From NCBI RefSeq assembly GCF_036785885.1, contig NC_092329.1, positions 8,928,001 through 8,992,000 of the forward strand: a DNA stretch of 64,000 nucleotides. The letters run 5' to 3'. The DNA is from Coffea arabica (Eukaryota > Streptophyta > Magnoliopsida > Gentianales > Rubiaceae). The translations under genes were made by a program, and so were the position numbers. Positions 45,618 through 56,962 of this stretch are shown in pieces; positions within the stretch are counted from its first letter, which is position 1; every line of letters begins with the position of its first letter. The notes under the pieces are model-generated. The model was not told the DNA's origin and did no database searches. It saw only the letters and a list, made by a program, of their open reading frames with translations.

Positions 45618-48600
45618 ATGGCATCTTTCGAAATTAACGTGGATGATTCAACAATGAACGCTCCAAACACCAAAGGTCATGGTTATGAAGCTGAAGGAAT
45701 CGATCCTGAGGAAGAGTCACCTATAGAACAAGTGAGATTGACAGTCTTAAACCATGACGATCCTTCGCTACCCGTATGGACTTTTCGGATGTGGTTTCTT
45801 GGACTTCTATCATGTGGAGTTCTTTCTTTTCTCAATACTTTCTTCAGTTACAGAAGTGAACCGCTTGTCATAACTATGATTTCTGCACAAGTTGCCACAT
45901 TGCCTATGGGACATTTTATGGCCAAAGTGTTACCCACAAAGAAATTTCGGATCCGTTCGTGGGAGTTTTCGTTGAATCCAGGGCCGTTTAATATAAAAGA
46001 ACATGCATTAATCTCCATATTTGCTAATACTGGCAGTGCATTTGGGGGTGGAACTGCTTATGCTATTAGTATTGTGGATATTGTCAAGGCTTTTTATCAC
46101 AGAAAAATTTCTTTCTTGGCTAGTTGGATTCTTGTTGTTACGACCCAGGTAGAATTTATTCATGGTCCTGTCAATTAGCGCATTTAAGACCCTTTAACAT
46201 AACACATATGTTGTGATTGATATGTTGATGTTAGCTTTGATTATTTAAACAGGTATTGGGATATGGTTGGGCTGGCATAATGAGAAAGTATGTTATAGAA
46301 CCTGCAGAGATGTAGTGGCCATCAAGTCTTGTTCAAGTCTCTCTTTTCAGGTAATTTTCACTTTTTTCTTTGTAGTGCTTAAGCAATCAATTTCTAATAA
46401 TTAATCAGCGTTAAAATCTAATCAAATCTTTTGTGTTCAAACATTCAATTTTGGTAATAATTAATTAGTCTCAAAATCTTATCCGCCTTCCCAGTTTTTT
46501 CTGGTTTCATGTGATATTTTTCTTTTAATCTAATTCATCTTAAATTTCAATGTGACAAAAACTTATTAGATATCAAAGAAAGGTTTTTGCAAAATATACG
46601 AGTAGGAGAAAATCAGAAAAGTTAAGGATACAGTTAGGGCAGCTACGGGAGTGCTTCCTTCACTCATTGCGCGTTTTATGAACTGAATATATTCATTAAC
46701 CAATAAAATGTAGCAGTAACTGATGAGTGGAGGGGAAAGAGGGTTAGGAAGAAGCCATTGAAGATCGATCATATACTAGCATGTATTTATTATTTAATGC
46801 AAAAAAAAAAATGATCTTCTCACAAGTCAAGTCATTACTAGCTAACTAGGCAACCCTTTGATGAAGAGTCAAATTTTCAAACTTGTAGCAATAAATTAAC
46901 AATGAAGAAAACAGATCTTGTTGGTCTATCATATAAACAAGTGCTATAAGAAGCCCTTCATTTTGCTTTAAAGTCTTATTGGTTGAATAAATGATTGTGA
47001 ATATGTGATGCAGTAATGCCGGATTTCCCTCTACTGGAATAAAAGTTAGAAAAGCTTTATGTATTCAGGATCCATATCAATTTGGTCTTGCTTAAAACCT
47101 TGATTCTTCATTCTTTCTCTTCTGCACACAAGTTTTGATTTGTAAAATTTGTATTTGTAGGCATGATTATTCAGAACAAATTATGAAGTTTAGAAATTAC
47201 CAATAAAAAAATACTATCTGTGTTGTTTGATATAATTGCAGGGCTCTCCATGAGAAAGATGATAGTCGCATGTCAAGGGGGAAATTCTTTCTAATTGCAC
47301 TGATCTGCAGCTTCTCTTGGTATACATTCCCTGGCTACCTCATGAACACATTGTCTAACCTATCATTGCTCTGCTTGCTATTTCCCCGTTCTGTCACAAT
47401 GCAGCAACTTGGTTCAGGCATTCGTGGGCTTGGTATAGGATCGTTCACCTTTGATTGGACTGTCATAGCTTCATTTCTGTCAAGTCCTCTAGTGTCTCCA
47501 TTCTTTTCCACAGTCAATGTACTCGTGGGCTATGTCTTCGTAGTCTATGTGTTAATTCCGGTAGCTTACTGGGGACTCGACATATACAATGCCAAAACCT
47601 ATCCCCTCTTCTCCTCGGACTTGTTCGATATACACGGGCAGAAGTATAATGTGTCGGCTATTGTGAATGACAAGTTTGAGATAGACATGCTGGCGTATGA
47701 GAATCAAGGACAAGTACATATAACCATGTTTTTCGCAGTTTCTTATGCCCTAACTTTCGCGGCTGTGGTTGCTACAATTACTCATGTGGCTTGTTTCAAC
47801 GGAAAGTAAGTTTCCTTTTATTTATGAAGTGCATGAACAACTGATCTCTCACATTTCATCTGTGTTTGGTTCTCTATCAGAGTTCGATTTTGAATTTGGT
47901 TTCTATCCCACTCCTCTCCGAATTAAGCTACAATTTCTAGATGAGAAACTTCTTTTGGAACTCTGAAAACTAAGGCAAGCAAGCCGCATTGAGTTTCATT
48001 TTGTTGCATCATATGGTCATTGGATCAATCAAAAAATTTCTTGGTTAATCATATTCCTTGCTTGTAACTAATGAAACCTTCCATAGACAGTAAAGTGTCA
48101 CATATAGAATAATCTCAAGCGTTCTGCCGTTTATCATTTTCTATCCTTGTATTACTAAGGCAAACCGACTGTACAGGGAAATTTACGACCTCTTCCGAGC
48201 TTCGAGTAAAGGAAAACCAGATATTCACACAAAACTTATGAGGAAATACAAGGGCATCCCTAGCTGGTGGTTTGTCCTCATGCTTGCACTATCATTGGCA
48301 CTCTCACTTGTACTTTGCATATTCATGAAAGATCAGGTTCAATTGCCCTGGTGGGCACTCCTTCTTTCAGCAGGTTTTGCTCTATTTTTCACCCTCCCAA
48401 CAAGTATCATTACAGCGACAACAAATCAGGTAAACCAAACAGAACTCCAACTCCACCCTGCTGTTTTTATTCACACAAAATTCTAATTGTTTGTTGGTTA
48501 AACCTTATAAAGAAGTATGTTGAAATATAAAAAACAAATCAGAAAAAGGAATTCTTTTTCACAATCTAATAGCCTCGTTCATCTTTATTTGCTTTCTTAC

Positions 48601-49641
48601 TTGTTTCTTTCGCCTCTCCTACTGGTAGACACCAGGGTTGAACGTTATCACGGAATACGTATTCGGTGTATTATATCCAGGAAGGCCTGTAGCCAACGTT
48701 TGCTTCAAAACCTATGGATATATGAGTATGAGTCAAGCTGTTTCGTTTCTGAATGATTTTAAGCTAGGGCACTACATGAAGATTCCGCCAAGGTCCATGT
48801 TCATGGTTCAGGTACTTCTATTTGGCTTCTCGTCTTTCATCTATGACTTCTGTGTTGTTCCTTGAACCACATTCAAGATGTTGTGGATGGTTGGCTGTAA
48901 GTATGGAGATGTAAAGATTGGCGAAGATGTTTGCCTATCTAGTCCTTTTTCTGTGTCAGTCAATTCAAATATTATCTCCTTCTTTGCTTATTCATCTTTT
49001 GTTGCATAACGATTTAGCTCATTGGAACCATCATTGCTGGAACAACCAATATCGGTGTGGCTTGGTACATGCTGACAAGCATCAAGAACATATGCCATTC
49101 AGAACTTCTTCCTGCTAACAGTCCTTGGACCTGTCCTGGTGATAGCGTATTCTACAGTGCATCCGTTCTCTGGGGTTTGGTAGGACCCTTACGAGTCTTC
49201 GGGCCACAGGGAAAGTATTCTGCCCTCAACTGGTGTTTCCTGGGAGGTGCCTTAGCTCCCATTTTGGTGTGGCTTTTATACAAGATATTCCCCAGCCAAA
49301 AGTGGATCAAGCTTATAAACTTTCCAGTAATTCTGGGATCAACAGGCAATATGCCTCCGGCGACATCTTTGAACTTCAACAGCTGGATTTTTATCGGAAC
49401 TATCTTCAATTTCTTTGTCTACCGTTTTAGAAAGAGTTGGTGGCAGAAGTACAATTATGTCCTATCGGCCGCATTGGACGCTGGCTTGGCTTTCATGTGT
49501 GTGCTCTTGTATTTCTGTCTTCAGTACGAAGGTATAGGCATTTCTTGGTGGGGTACTAAAACTCATATGGCAGAGCATTGTGAGTTGCCTTCATGTCCAA
49601 CGGCCAAAGGAATTGAAGTTGACGGATGTCCAGTACAATAG
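45618..49641 (+). pseudogene. oligopeptide transporter OPT-4, nonsense codon in exon 2
   Basis: Exons: 45618-46148, 46253-46350, 47242-47805, 48177-48429, 48629-48811 and 49018-49641, all GT-AG with phases matching the other copies. Exon 2 reads GAGATG-TAG-TGGCCA where OPT-1, -2 and -3 have two Trp codons; TAG at 46313-46315 replaces the first Trp (codon 198 of an expected 750). Everything downstream is open, including KIPPR and a cysteine-rich C-terminus. Exon 1 also lacks 9 nt, so the conserved PGFGSR before the NPG signature is reduced to RSW, although NPG itself is kept. The ATG follows a TTCATCATC-rich leader and aligns with OPT-3. Either a recently inactivated gene or a single-base error; transcript or read data would decide. 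Confidence 0.85.
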
Positions 49642-49750
49642 TACTATTGCCTGCCAAAAACTTGTGATATTCAAACAGAATTTTTCTTCCTGGTATGTTT
49701 TCAGTCACATTGATTTGCAATTAGCAATACGTAGTTTTGCTTTTACTATT

Positions 49751-50566
49751 GGTCTGTTTGGTTAGATGTAAAATATTTTTATTACGAAAATATTTTTTGT
49801 TGAAATTATTTTCTAGAAAAAGATTTGCATTTACATAATTTTCAGGTGTTTGGTTGCAATTTGAAACTTTGCTCCTATCATTAAAATGTCAATGACCAAT
49901 CGCCACCACCGCTGTTCTCTGCCCATTGCTAGTGTACTTCATCAGTAACTGACCAGTCCTAACCTATGAAATCTATACGTGAAATAACATTTGTTTTTAT
50001 GTATTAGTAATATTTACAGACTCTAAATCCAATTTTCATAATCATATAGTATAAACTTCCAAGGATAAAAATCAAGGGCAATTTGATGAAAAAGATTGGG
50101 GTTTCAAAAGAAAATAGAAAAAAAAAAAGAATCTGCATGAAGAAGGAAAAATCAAGTTGTTAAAAAGGAGAAAATTTCATCTGCACTGAAACTTTGTCAG
50201 GAATGAAATCATTGATGAGTTTGTCGCGAGCGAAGATTCATCAAATTGTCTGACATGCTTTTGGGGTGTTTCGTGTTTTTTGGATTGAATGTTCTTCTAT
50301 CAACATATGATAGGAGTTTCGACTTTGTCAACGAATGCGTTGTTTTGGAAACAAATTCAGGGAGTTTTGATTTTGCTAGCGGATGTGTTGCTTTGAAAAA
50401 CAACTTCAGTTCCTCATCTAAGGAAGTTGTTTTAAGTTGTTTTACATCCAAATGAGAAAAATAATTTCTCAGGTAAAATATTTTCACTTGGTATAAGGCA
50501 ACGAAACATTGGAAATTGTGAAAAACATTTTCCAGAAAATATTTTCAATCCAAACAAATACGGTCC
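49751..50566. mobile_element. MITE related to 2852-3652, downstream of OPT-4
   Basis: The left end GGTCTGTTTGGTTAGATG and the complement of the right end (GGACCGTATTTGTTTGG) plus the shared subterminal AAAATATTTTC and GAAAACATTTTCC motifs match the 2852-3652 family. No clear TSD. A 69-aa plus-strand and a 92-aa minus-strand reading frame inside have no recognisable domain and are taken as chance. Confidence 0.7.
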
Positions 50567-51603
50567 TAAATCAGGAGTCAGCATAAACGGACGCGACTTC
50601 TTCTCGATATTATGTTTCCTTCATTAGTAAATCATTGCATTCGGATCACTTATTCAATCCACTCCTTGCGAACATAATTACATGCAAGATCTATAGCTTT
50701 CTAAGAAAAGACTTCTCATGTCAACTGACTTGTAACTCTATCAATTGCTTATTTGAATCTATGTAAAATACAGGATACAAACGAGCCAAAAAAAACTGAT
50801 CTAACCTGACTTACGTGGGAGCTCAAAGCTAGTTGCTTACAAACGTTTGCTGCAAAATCGATAATCCCCCATGATTAAATTAACCTGATAATAAGAGAGA
50901 GTGAATGACAAAAAATATCATGGTGGATTAGACACAAAGTTTTGGTAACAGAACTGAATGTTATTCATTTCTTGGAATTCTGAGTTTCCAAAACCCTGTT
51001 CGAGTTCTTGAACGCTAGGATTTCTTGTTTCTTATTTCTTGCAGCTTGAATCCCCAATACGATCTAGAATGGCAGGAAAAGATAGAGGACGATGGCAACA
51101 GAAATGAAACGAATACTTTATTTATTTATTTATGATAATTTGCTCGATTTTAACCTGCTGCAGTACTGAAATAGCTTGAGCCTTGAGTATTGTACTTTCG
51201 GGATATAGAATTAAACTAAAATCATGTCTAAGTTGATCATGCCCTCCATTCTAATCCATTAAGGTGGTTTCTCAATAATTGATATATTCTGATCATGTGC
51301 CAGGGATTCTTTATGGGCCTTCATAAATTAATATCATGATACATAACTACTTCACTCCAAAAAAGAAAAAAGGCAAACACAAAAGGTTAATGTTTATGAA
51401 AAAGAGAAGGACAGCAGATTTACTTCGAATTTATGAAAATCGTGAAATACAACAAGGATGATACAGGACTGGATGTTATTCATCAAACATGGAGTATGGG
51501 CACAGAACTGAATGGTAGTCTTTTGATTTGATCTACAATGGTGAAGTAGCTTGGACATGAAAATATATATATATATGTATATGTATGAACTAAGTCATTG
51601 TAC
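50567..51603. other. intergenic, no gene recognised
   Basis: AT-rich sequence without a convincing reading frame, RNA gene or element end. The TA-rich stretch just before 51600 belongs to the promoter region of the small gene that follows. Confidence 0.4.
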
Positions 51604-51614
51604 CTATAAATAGG
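51604..51614 (+). promoter_or_regulatory. TATA box of small cysteine-rich gene
   Basis: CTATAAATAGG is an excellent plant TATA box, 62 bp before the ATG at 51666. It predicts transcription starting near 51635-51640 and a leader of about 25-30 nt. Confidence 0.6.
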
Positions 51615-51665
51615 TCATAAATTCTCTTTTCCATTACATTGAAGAAACCAAAACAAACGTGAATC

Positions 51666-51896
51666 ATGATGAGATCGTGGGTGGTAGCACTTCTTACATT
51701 CCCGATGGCCCTTTGTCTTCTTGCAAAACCCGATCCAAATTGACATGAGCAATGTGCTGACAGTATGATTTGCAGGTACCCTAGAATTTCTGCATGTATT
51801 CAAGAGTGTTCAAGGCAATGTGGCTACCCACCAATAGATGGATCCTTCCAAAACACAGAAGCCGCGAAGACTCCTGAAACTGGTGGGCCAATTTGA
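51666..51896 (+). pseudogene. small secreted cysteine-rich peptide gene, broken by one in-frame stop
   Basis: From ATG 51666 the frame encodes a basic residue followed by a hydrophobic stretch typical of a signal peptide, ending near residue 21 (LLA-K). The frame then meets TGA at 51741-51743 (codon 26). Beyond it the same frame stays open to TGA 51894-51896 and encodes about 50 residues with five cysteines spaced C-x5-C-x7-C-x3-C-x3-C. Signal peptide, Cys-rich core and a perfect TATA box upstream all lie in one frame, so this looks like one gene with a single nonsense change, not chance. The class is unknown; cysteine-rich plant defence or signalling peptides have this general architecture. 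A short intron removing the stop is possible but no good donor is seen. Confidence 0.45.
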
Positions 51897-53391
51897 AGGC
51901 TTCATTTAGTAGCAAAAGTAGAAATGCTTTTGTGTTTATTTTAGTAGCAATTAAAGAAATGCTTTTGTGTTATTTTTGTATATATGCACAAGAATGGCTC
52001 GAAAGCTTTCAATTATTCTCTTGCAATATCCGTGGAGCGCAGTGGGCTATGGCTTCGGAACGACGATTCCATCTTTGATTATACCAAATGCATTCCAATA
52101 TATAGTTTGTTGAGTTAAACCATGCAGAAGAATTGGAGGAAACTAAAGATCTTTCCCATTGAATTAAACATCGCTGAGGCTTCCAATGTCTTCCTTTTCA
52201 TTCGTATCAGAATTTCGAAAACTCTAATGTTGCTGGGACAGCATCTCCACCAACATACCTCAAAAAGGGGGAAAAAAAAACCTCCACCAATATGTCCATT
52301 ATAATCAACTAAATTATGCCTAATTAGGAAGGTTTTTTTTTTTTACATAGATCAAATTCGTTTTAGTACATGCCTCAGTCTTCATTGGGGCTTTGTCAGG
52401 AAACTATAACTCAACTATGATTTTACAAACCGTTTCCTCATTTACCAGATCAATACAATTAAATTCCGAGGCAGCTGCTGTTGCAAACGGGGTTTGTATA
52501 TGTAAGTTTTATGAGTAAATTTTATATATACTGATAGTGTATACACTATTACGATTGGATGTATGACACATATATAAAATTTGAGTTTTAAATTTAAATT
52601 CGAATTATATTTAATGCATCTAATTCGGATTATATGTTATGTATCCAATGGTATTAAATGGCCCTTCGAAAGTGTTTTTGATTAATTCAAGTTTTATACC
52701 GGAACTTCTAAACTGTCGGGGAGAGTTTGTTATAGCTACAAATCCTTTAAGGTGGGTTTTGGATTAAATGGCCTTTCGAGAGTGAAATTAATGTCATGAA
52801 ATACTTGAGTTACCTCTCGTTCAGCATATGGTTTTCCACTTGGCTGATAACATATATACCTCTTATTTTTGGGTGTGTAATGTGCATATCATATAATTAG
52901 CTGGTTACGTGATTTGCAATAATGGGCCTTGGCATTTCCAAAGTACCTTGTTAGCTACTTGGATGAAATATGCTTTGCTTCTAATTCGGCATGGGAAATT
53001 TGAAAATCAGGATTTCGTACGCATTACAATTGAGAATCGATAAGGTAAGTTGCTTGGTTTCTTGTTTCCAGAGAAAACGTCATCGACTGTGAAATGGATT
53101 TCATGAATAGTGATTAGTGAATTACAACGTTAAGTGTTGGATATAGTTGATGATGTACTTCAAGTGGGGAAGTTAAAAAAAAAAGTCATATATTAAAAGA
53201 TACCCATGAATAAAAGTGATTAAAAAGTGCCTATTCATTGAAAAAGAACTATTTGTACATTAAGAGATATCTATTAATGAAGAGGTATGTATATGTGAAA
53301 ATATATCTATATAAAGAGACAGCTTTCATTAAAGGGTGTCTAGACTACTACAAATAAAAGGCGTAGACAATCATTTACTCACTTGAGAAAA
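51897..53391. other. intergenic, no gene recognised
   Basis: A short tandem repeat TTTAGTAGCAA...AGAAATGCTTTTGTGTT is present twice (about 51905-51972). Around 52510-52640 is a member of the TATACACT repeat family (TATATACTGATAGTGTATACA). Nothing else is recognised. Confidence 0.45.
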
Positions 53392-54440
53392 TCATACAAA
53401 TAGTCCCTCACATGTTAGATCTGTATATTCTAGATCTCTCACATATAAAATATGATTTTTCATTCCCCACATATTAATTTCATAGCTTTTACATTCCTAA
53501 CACATAAAATGATAATTTTTTCATCCCTCACAAATAAAAAAATGCACATATTTAGTCCCTCAGCTCATTTTTACTAATATTCATGCTGCAAAAAAATTAC
53601 ATACTCATGTCTCACAAATTTTAAGGGCAAAATCAGAAGATTGCATGGAAAGAGGAAAAAATGCCCCGCACATTTCTTTCTTCTTCATTTTATTTTTGTT
53701 GGGCATGGTTGCCTTTGGTCGCCGTGCTAATAGAGTCGCCGTTGGTGGCCACCTTTTTTGTCATAAGATCTCCTACTTAGTTTTTCATGCAGAATCTGAT
53801 TTTAATATTAGTTTTTACAAAAAAAAAAAAAGAACAAATGTGGGTGAAAAATATAAAAAGCACTAGCAGATAGAATCTGATTTTGATATTATTTTTGTGC
53901 TTTTTCCTGAAATCATATAGCTATAGAAAAAATATTGACTTGTTTTTCGGATATTAGATATGTTAGACATTACTCATTACTATTTTTATTTTTCATCCAT
54001 TTTTGTTCATCTTTTGCAAAAACTAATATTGAAATCAAATTCTATGTGAAAAACGGAGTGAGGAGTTAAATTTTATGGTAGAAAATGGTGGCAGTTGACG
54101 GCAACACTGTCAACACTATGTTTGGATTCAATCATGGCTAGTGCAACACTCTTAGGTAAAAAGTATAGGAGGAAGAAGAAAGAAATGTGAGAGACAGTCT
54201 TCCCCTTTTCCTTGCAATCAAGCATAAGGTTCACAAGATTTTTTCCAACAAGAACATGACTAGATATTAGCAAAGGAACTAAAAATGCGTGTTTTTCATT
54301 CCTGAGGGACAAAAATCATCATTCCATATGTGAGGAGTGTAAAAGGTATATAACCAGTATGTCAGGGATGAAAAATCATCATTTCATATATAAGGTATAT
54401 AAAAGATACAAAACCAATATGTGAGGAACTATTTGCATGA
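53392..54440. mobile_element. foldback TIR element, about 1.05 kb
   Basis: The ends TCATACAAATAGTCCCTCAC and TCATGCAAATAGTTCCTCAC (complement of the right end) are inverted. CACATAT-type and ATCCCTCAC/GTGAGGGAT motifs recur inwards on both sides. Motif style resembles the Mutator-like 23962-25067 element but the terminus differs, and I see no clean TSD. Short reading frames inside have no recognisable domain. Confidence 0.6.
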
Positions 54441-54515
54441 CTTCACTTTTCATTTTTACTTTGCTTTTTATTCTTCTTCTCCTCTAATCAAAACACAAAT
54501 TCTCTAAATCATTCT

Positions 54516-54554
<39 letters not shown>

Positions 54555-56029
54555 GCTATAGGGAAACTCTATTTTAGCTTTGTAATTCCTGGAGAGAATT
54601 GCCACAAATCCAATAACTAAATAGTAGGGACAAATTTCCTTAAAGAAAGTAAATCTATTCACATCAATCATAATATATTTTCTATCAAAAAAGTACTACT
54701 TAAACCTATTAATTTTAGGTAAAAGACAATTAAGTGCAATGTAATAAAAATGTGTATTAATTCTTTAGTAGGATATTCTTTCACGTGTTGCATGTGCTGT
54801 CCCAAAAGTTCTAGTTCCATGTTAAATTAGTCCAACTTCAGTTCACTTAAGAGAAGTGGAGCATGTATTCTTACTCGTGTACCTTTATTATTACACTTGG
54901 AAAGATTCTATGGTCCTTTAGAAAACCATTCTTTCAATTTTTATCACTAAGAAATGATAGTGATTCCAACATATATATACATATGAAAGTAACTATTTTA
55001 ATTAGAGTTATTTCTTACTCGTATGTGGCATGCTTAATTGAAAAGAATTAATGGGTTATGGGTCATTTGAGTTTTACCCATATTGAATATTAAATTATAT
55101 GTTTAAAAATTATCCCTAATTTTAAAATAACTTTAAAAAATAACTAATCTTATGTTAATGATATATGTTTTCTATTAAATTATTACATAGAACTACAGTA
55201 AAACCTTTTTCAAATCACAATTATTAAAATCTTTCACATTTCATAAATTACTTCCTTTTATCACCATATCGTTGAGTGGTATTCAAATTGTTTATCATCT
55301 TTTTCCTTAATTTTGAATTAACTTAGTAAAAAGAAAAAAGAATTAGCTGTTGCACGGACAGATTTACCAATATTGTTGATTTATTGTTAAAAAAAGCGGA
55401 TTGCTAGATCTTTTCTACTTCATTAAATGTGAATATATACTTCTAGGTTTATGGTCATTAAAAAAATTTAAATTATCTAAAAGAATATTTATAAAAAAAG
55501 AATATCTACCAAGTTTTTGATATAAAATACATTATTTGATATATACTATCATATTATAGGGAAAGTATGTAAACAAATTTTTAAAAATTAGTAAATAATT
55601 GAGCATTTAGAATACATTAATTTTTTAAAGTTAATATGAATAAACATATAGGATTATTGTTAATTTTTGTATTTAAATTATTCATATTTGTATAAATTCA
55701 CAATAAATTAAAAAAAGCAGTGCTAAGGTACGGGTAAAATTCTAGTTCTAAATGATTGAAATTATTACAATAATAGAATTCAACGCATTATTTTACCATC
55801 TATTGGTGAATTGAATCTAAAGGTATGAAATTTAAAAGGGATTATAAATCTCCATTAAATCTGTGCATCAACTTAAAATGTTAAATCTGAGACCAGGCAA
55901 GATTAACCGTCTATGTAACTATGCGAGTGGAAGAGGACGGATGCCTTCTTCCTTCTCCCACCAAAAATCCCCACCACTGTTCCCCGTGAGTCAGGGCCAA
56001 GGCCACCCTCATAGCCATTTCTAGATTTA
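54441..56029. other. intergenic, AT-rich, possible Helitron 3' end
   Basis: Contains a 30-T homopolymer (54524-54553). At 55742-55746 a CTAGT follows GTGC-TAAG-GTAC and GGGTAAAATT, resembling a degenerate Helitron 3' terminus on the plus strand; its 5' end is not found. No gene. Confidence 0.4.
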
Positions 56030-56323
56030 GGCCCTATTTGATAACTCAATTCACTATTTAAATTTAATGAATTCGAATTTTAATATATTCAGGTGTGTTT
56101 GATAATAAAAAATTAAATATCCAAATTTATTAAGTGGCACTGAATTTTTAAGCAAAACTTGTTTCAAAAAATAAGCGATAAACTATTCATTTATCACTGA
56201 ATATGATTTACATTCAAATGTATTTGATTTAATACTTAACAATTTAATAACTTAATGGATTCAGACTTTAGATTTTAGATTTCAAATTTTAGTTTTCAAA
56301 CTTTAGTTTTATCAAACATTCCC
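56030..56323. mobile_element. MITE-like element, about 0.3 kb
   Basis: The left end GGCCCTATTTGATAACTC and the complement of the right end GGGAATGTTTGATAAAAC form imperfect TIRs, with TTCAGA/TTTAGATTT-rich interior motifs like the 15876-18031 family. No TSD found. Confidence 0.55.
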
Positions 56324-56663
56324 TTGCTTATTTATTAGAGTTTTCAATTATGCAATGCATCTTTTATGGACTAAAAAGATTTATGCACATATAATACTTC
56401 AGAAAGCGCCCAAAAAAATAAAACCAAAAATAAAACCAAAAAAAAAAAGGTATGGACCGATATCTTGAAAGGCCCAAACAAATTGCACGACGCAACCCGT
56501 CAAAGCGTCTTTATTTACAAAATGGATTAACCATTTATCAGCATCAAGGGCCTCAATATTATATGGGCCTCGGAATCTCTCTCTCTTTTCCAATTCTCTG
56601 GCCCTCTGACAGTCTCAGAAAATGGGATAAGAATGACGAAGAAAAAGTGGGAAAAAAAAAAAC

Positions 56664-56733
56664 ATGGCGGCAGAATTCACAACCCTGGGTTCTTCTCTTC
56701 TTTCATCCCTCAACCATCCACTGCTCATTAACA
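56664..56733 (+). other. possible upstream coding exon or uORF of the PPR gene
   Basis: AACATGGCGGCA is a good start context. The 23-codon frame is Ser/Leu/Thr-rich without acidic residues after position 4, like an organelle-targeting start, and ends at a GTAAG donor (56734). Splicing to an AG at 56929-56930 or 56983-56984 would join it in frame with the PPR reading frame. If spliced to the better pyrimidine-rich acceptor at 56911-56913 it would instead be a short uORF in the leader. Confidence 0.35.
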
Positions 56734-56962
56734 GTAAGATTTCTCTCTATTTAAACTTCTAGTTTCTACTTAAAAGGCTAGTTCCTTTTTCTCTCGACTT
56801 CATTCTAGGCATCTTATCATTTTGGCTGTAGAAATTTTTCTCTGTAGTCTGTTCACTTGTTTTGGGATCTATACATTGCAAAATTTGACAGTGTTTTCTT
56901 GCTGTTAACTTAGCTGACTGTGATATATAGTTAAACGAAAGATAAATTATTGGTGGGGTGAA

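Noticed and set aside
53645..54312. Reading frames of 73 and 79 aa inside the foldback element
   Set aside because: They lie on inverted arms of the element and have no domain or conserved neighbour.
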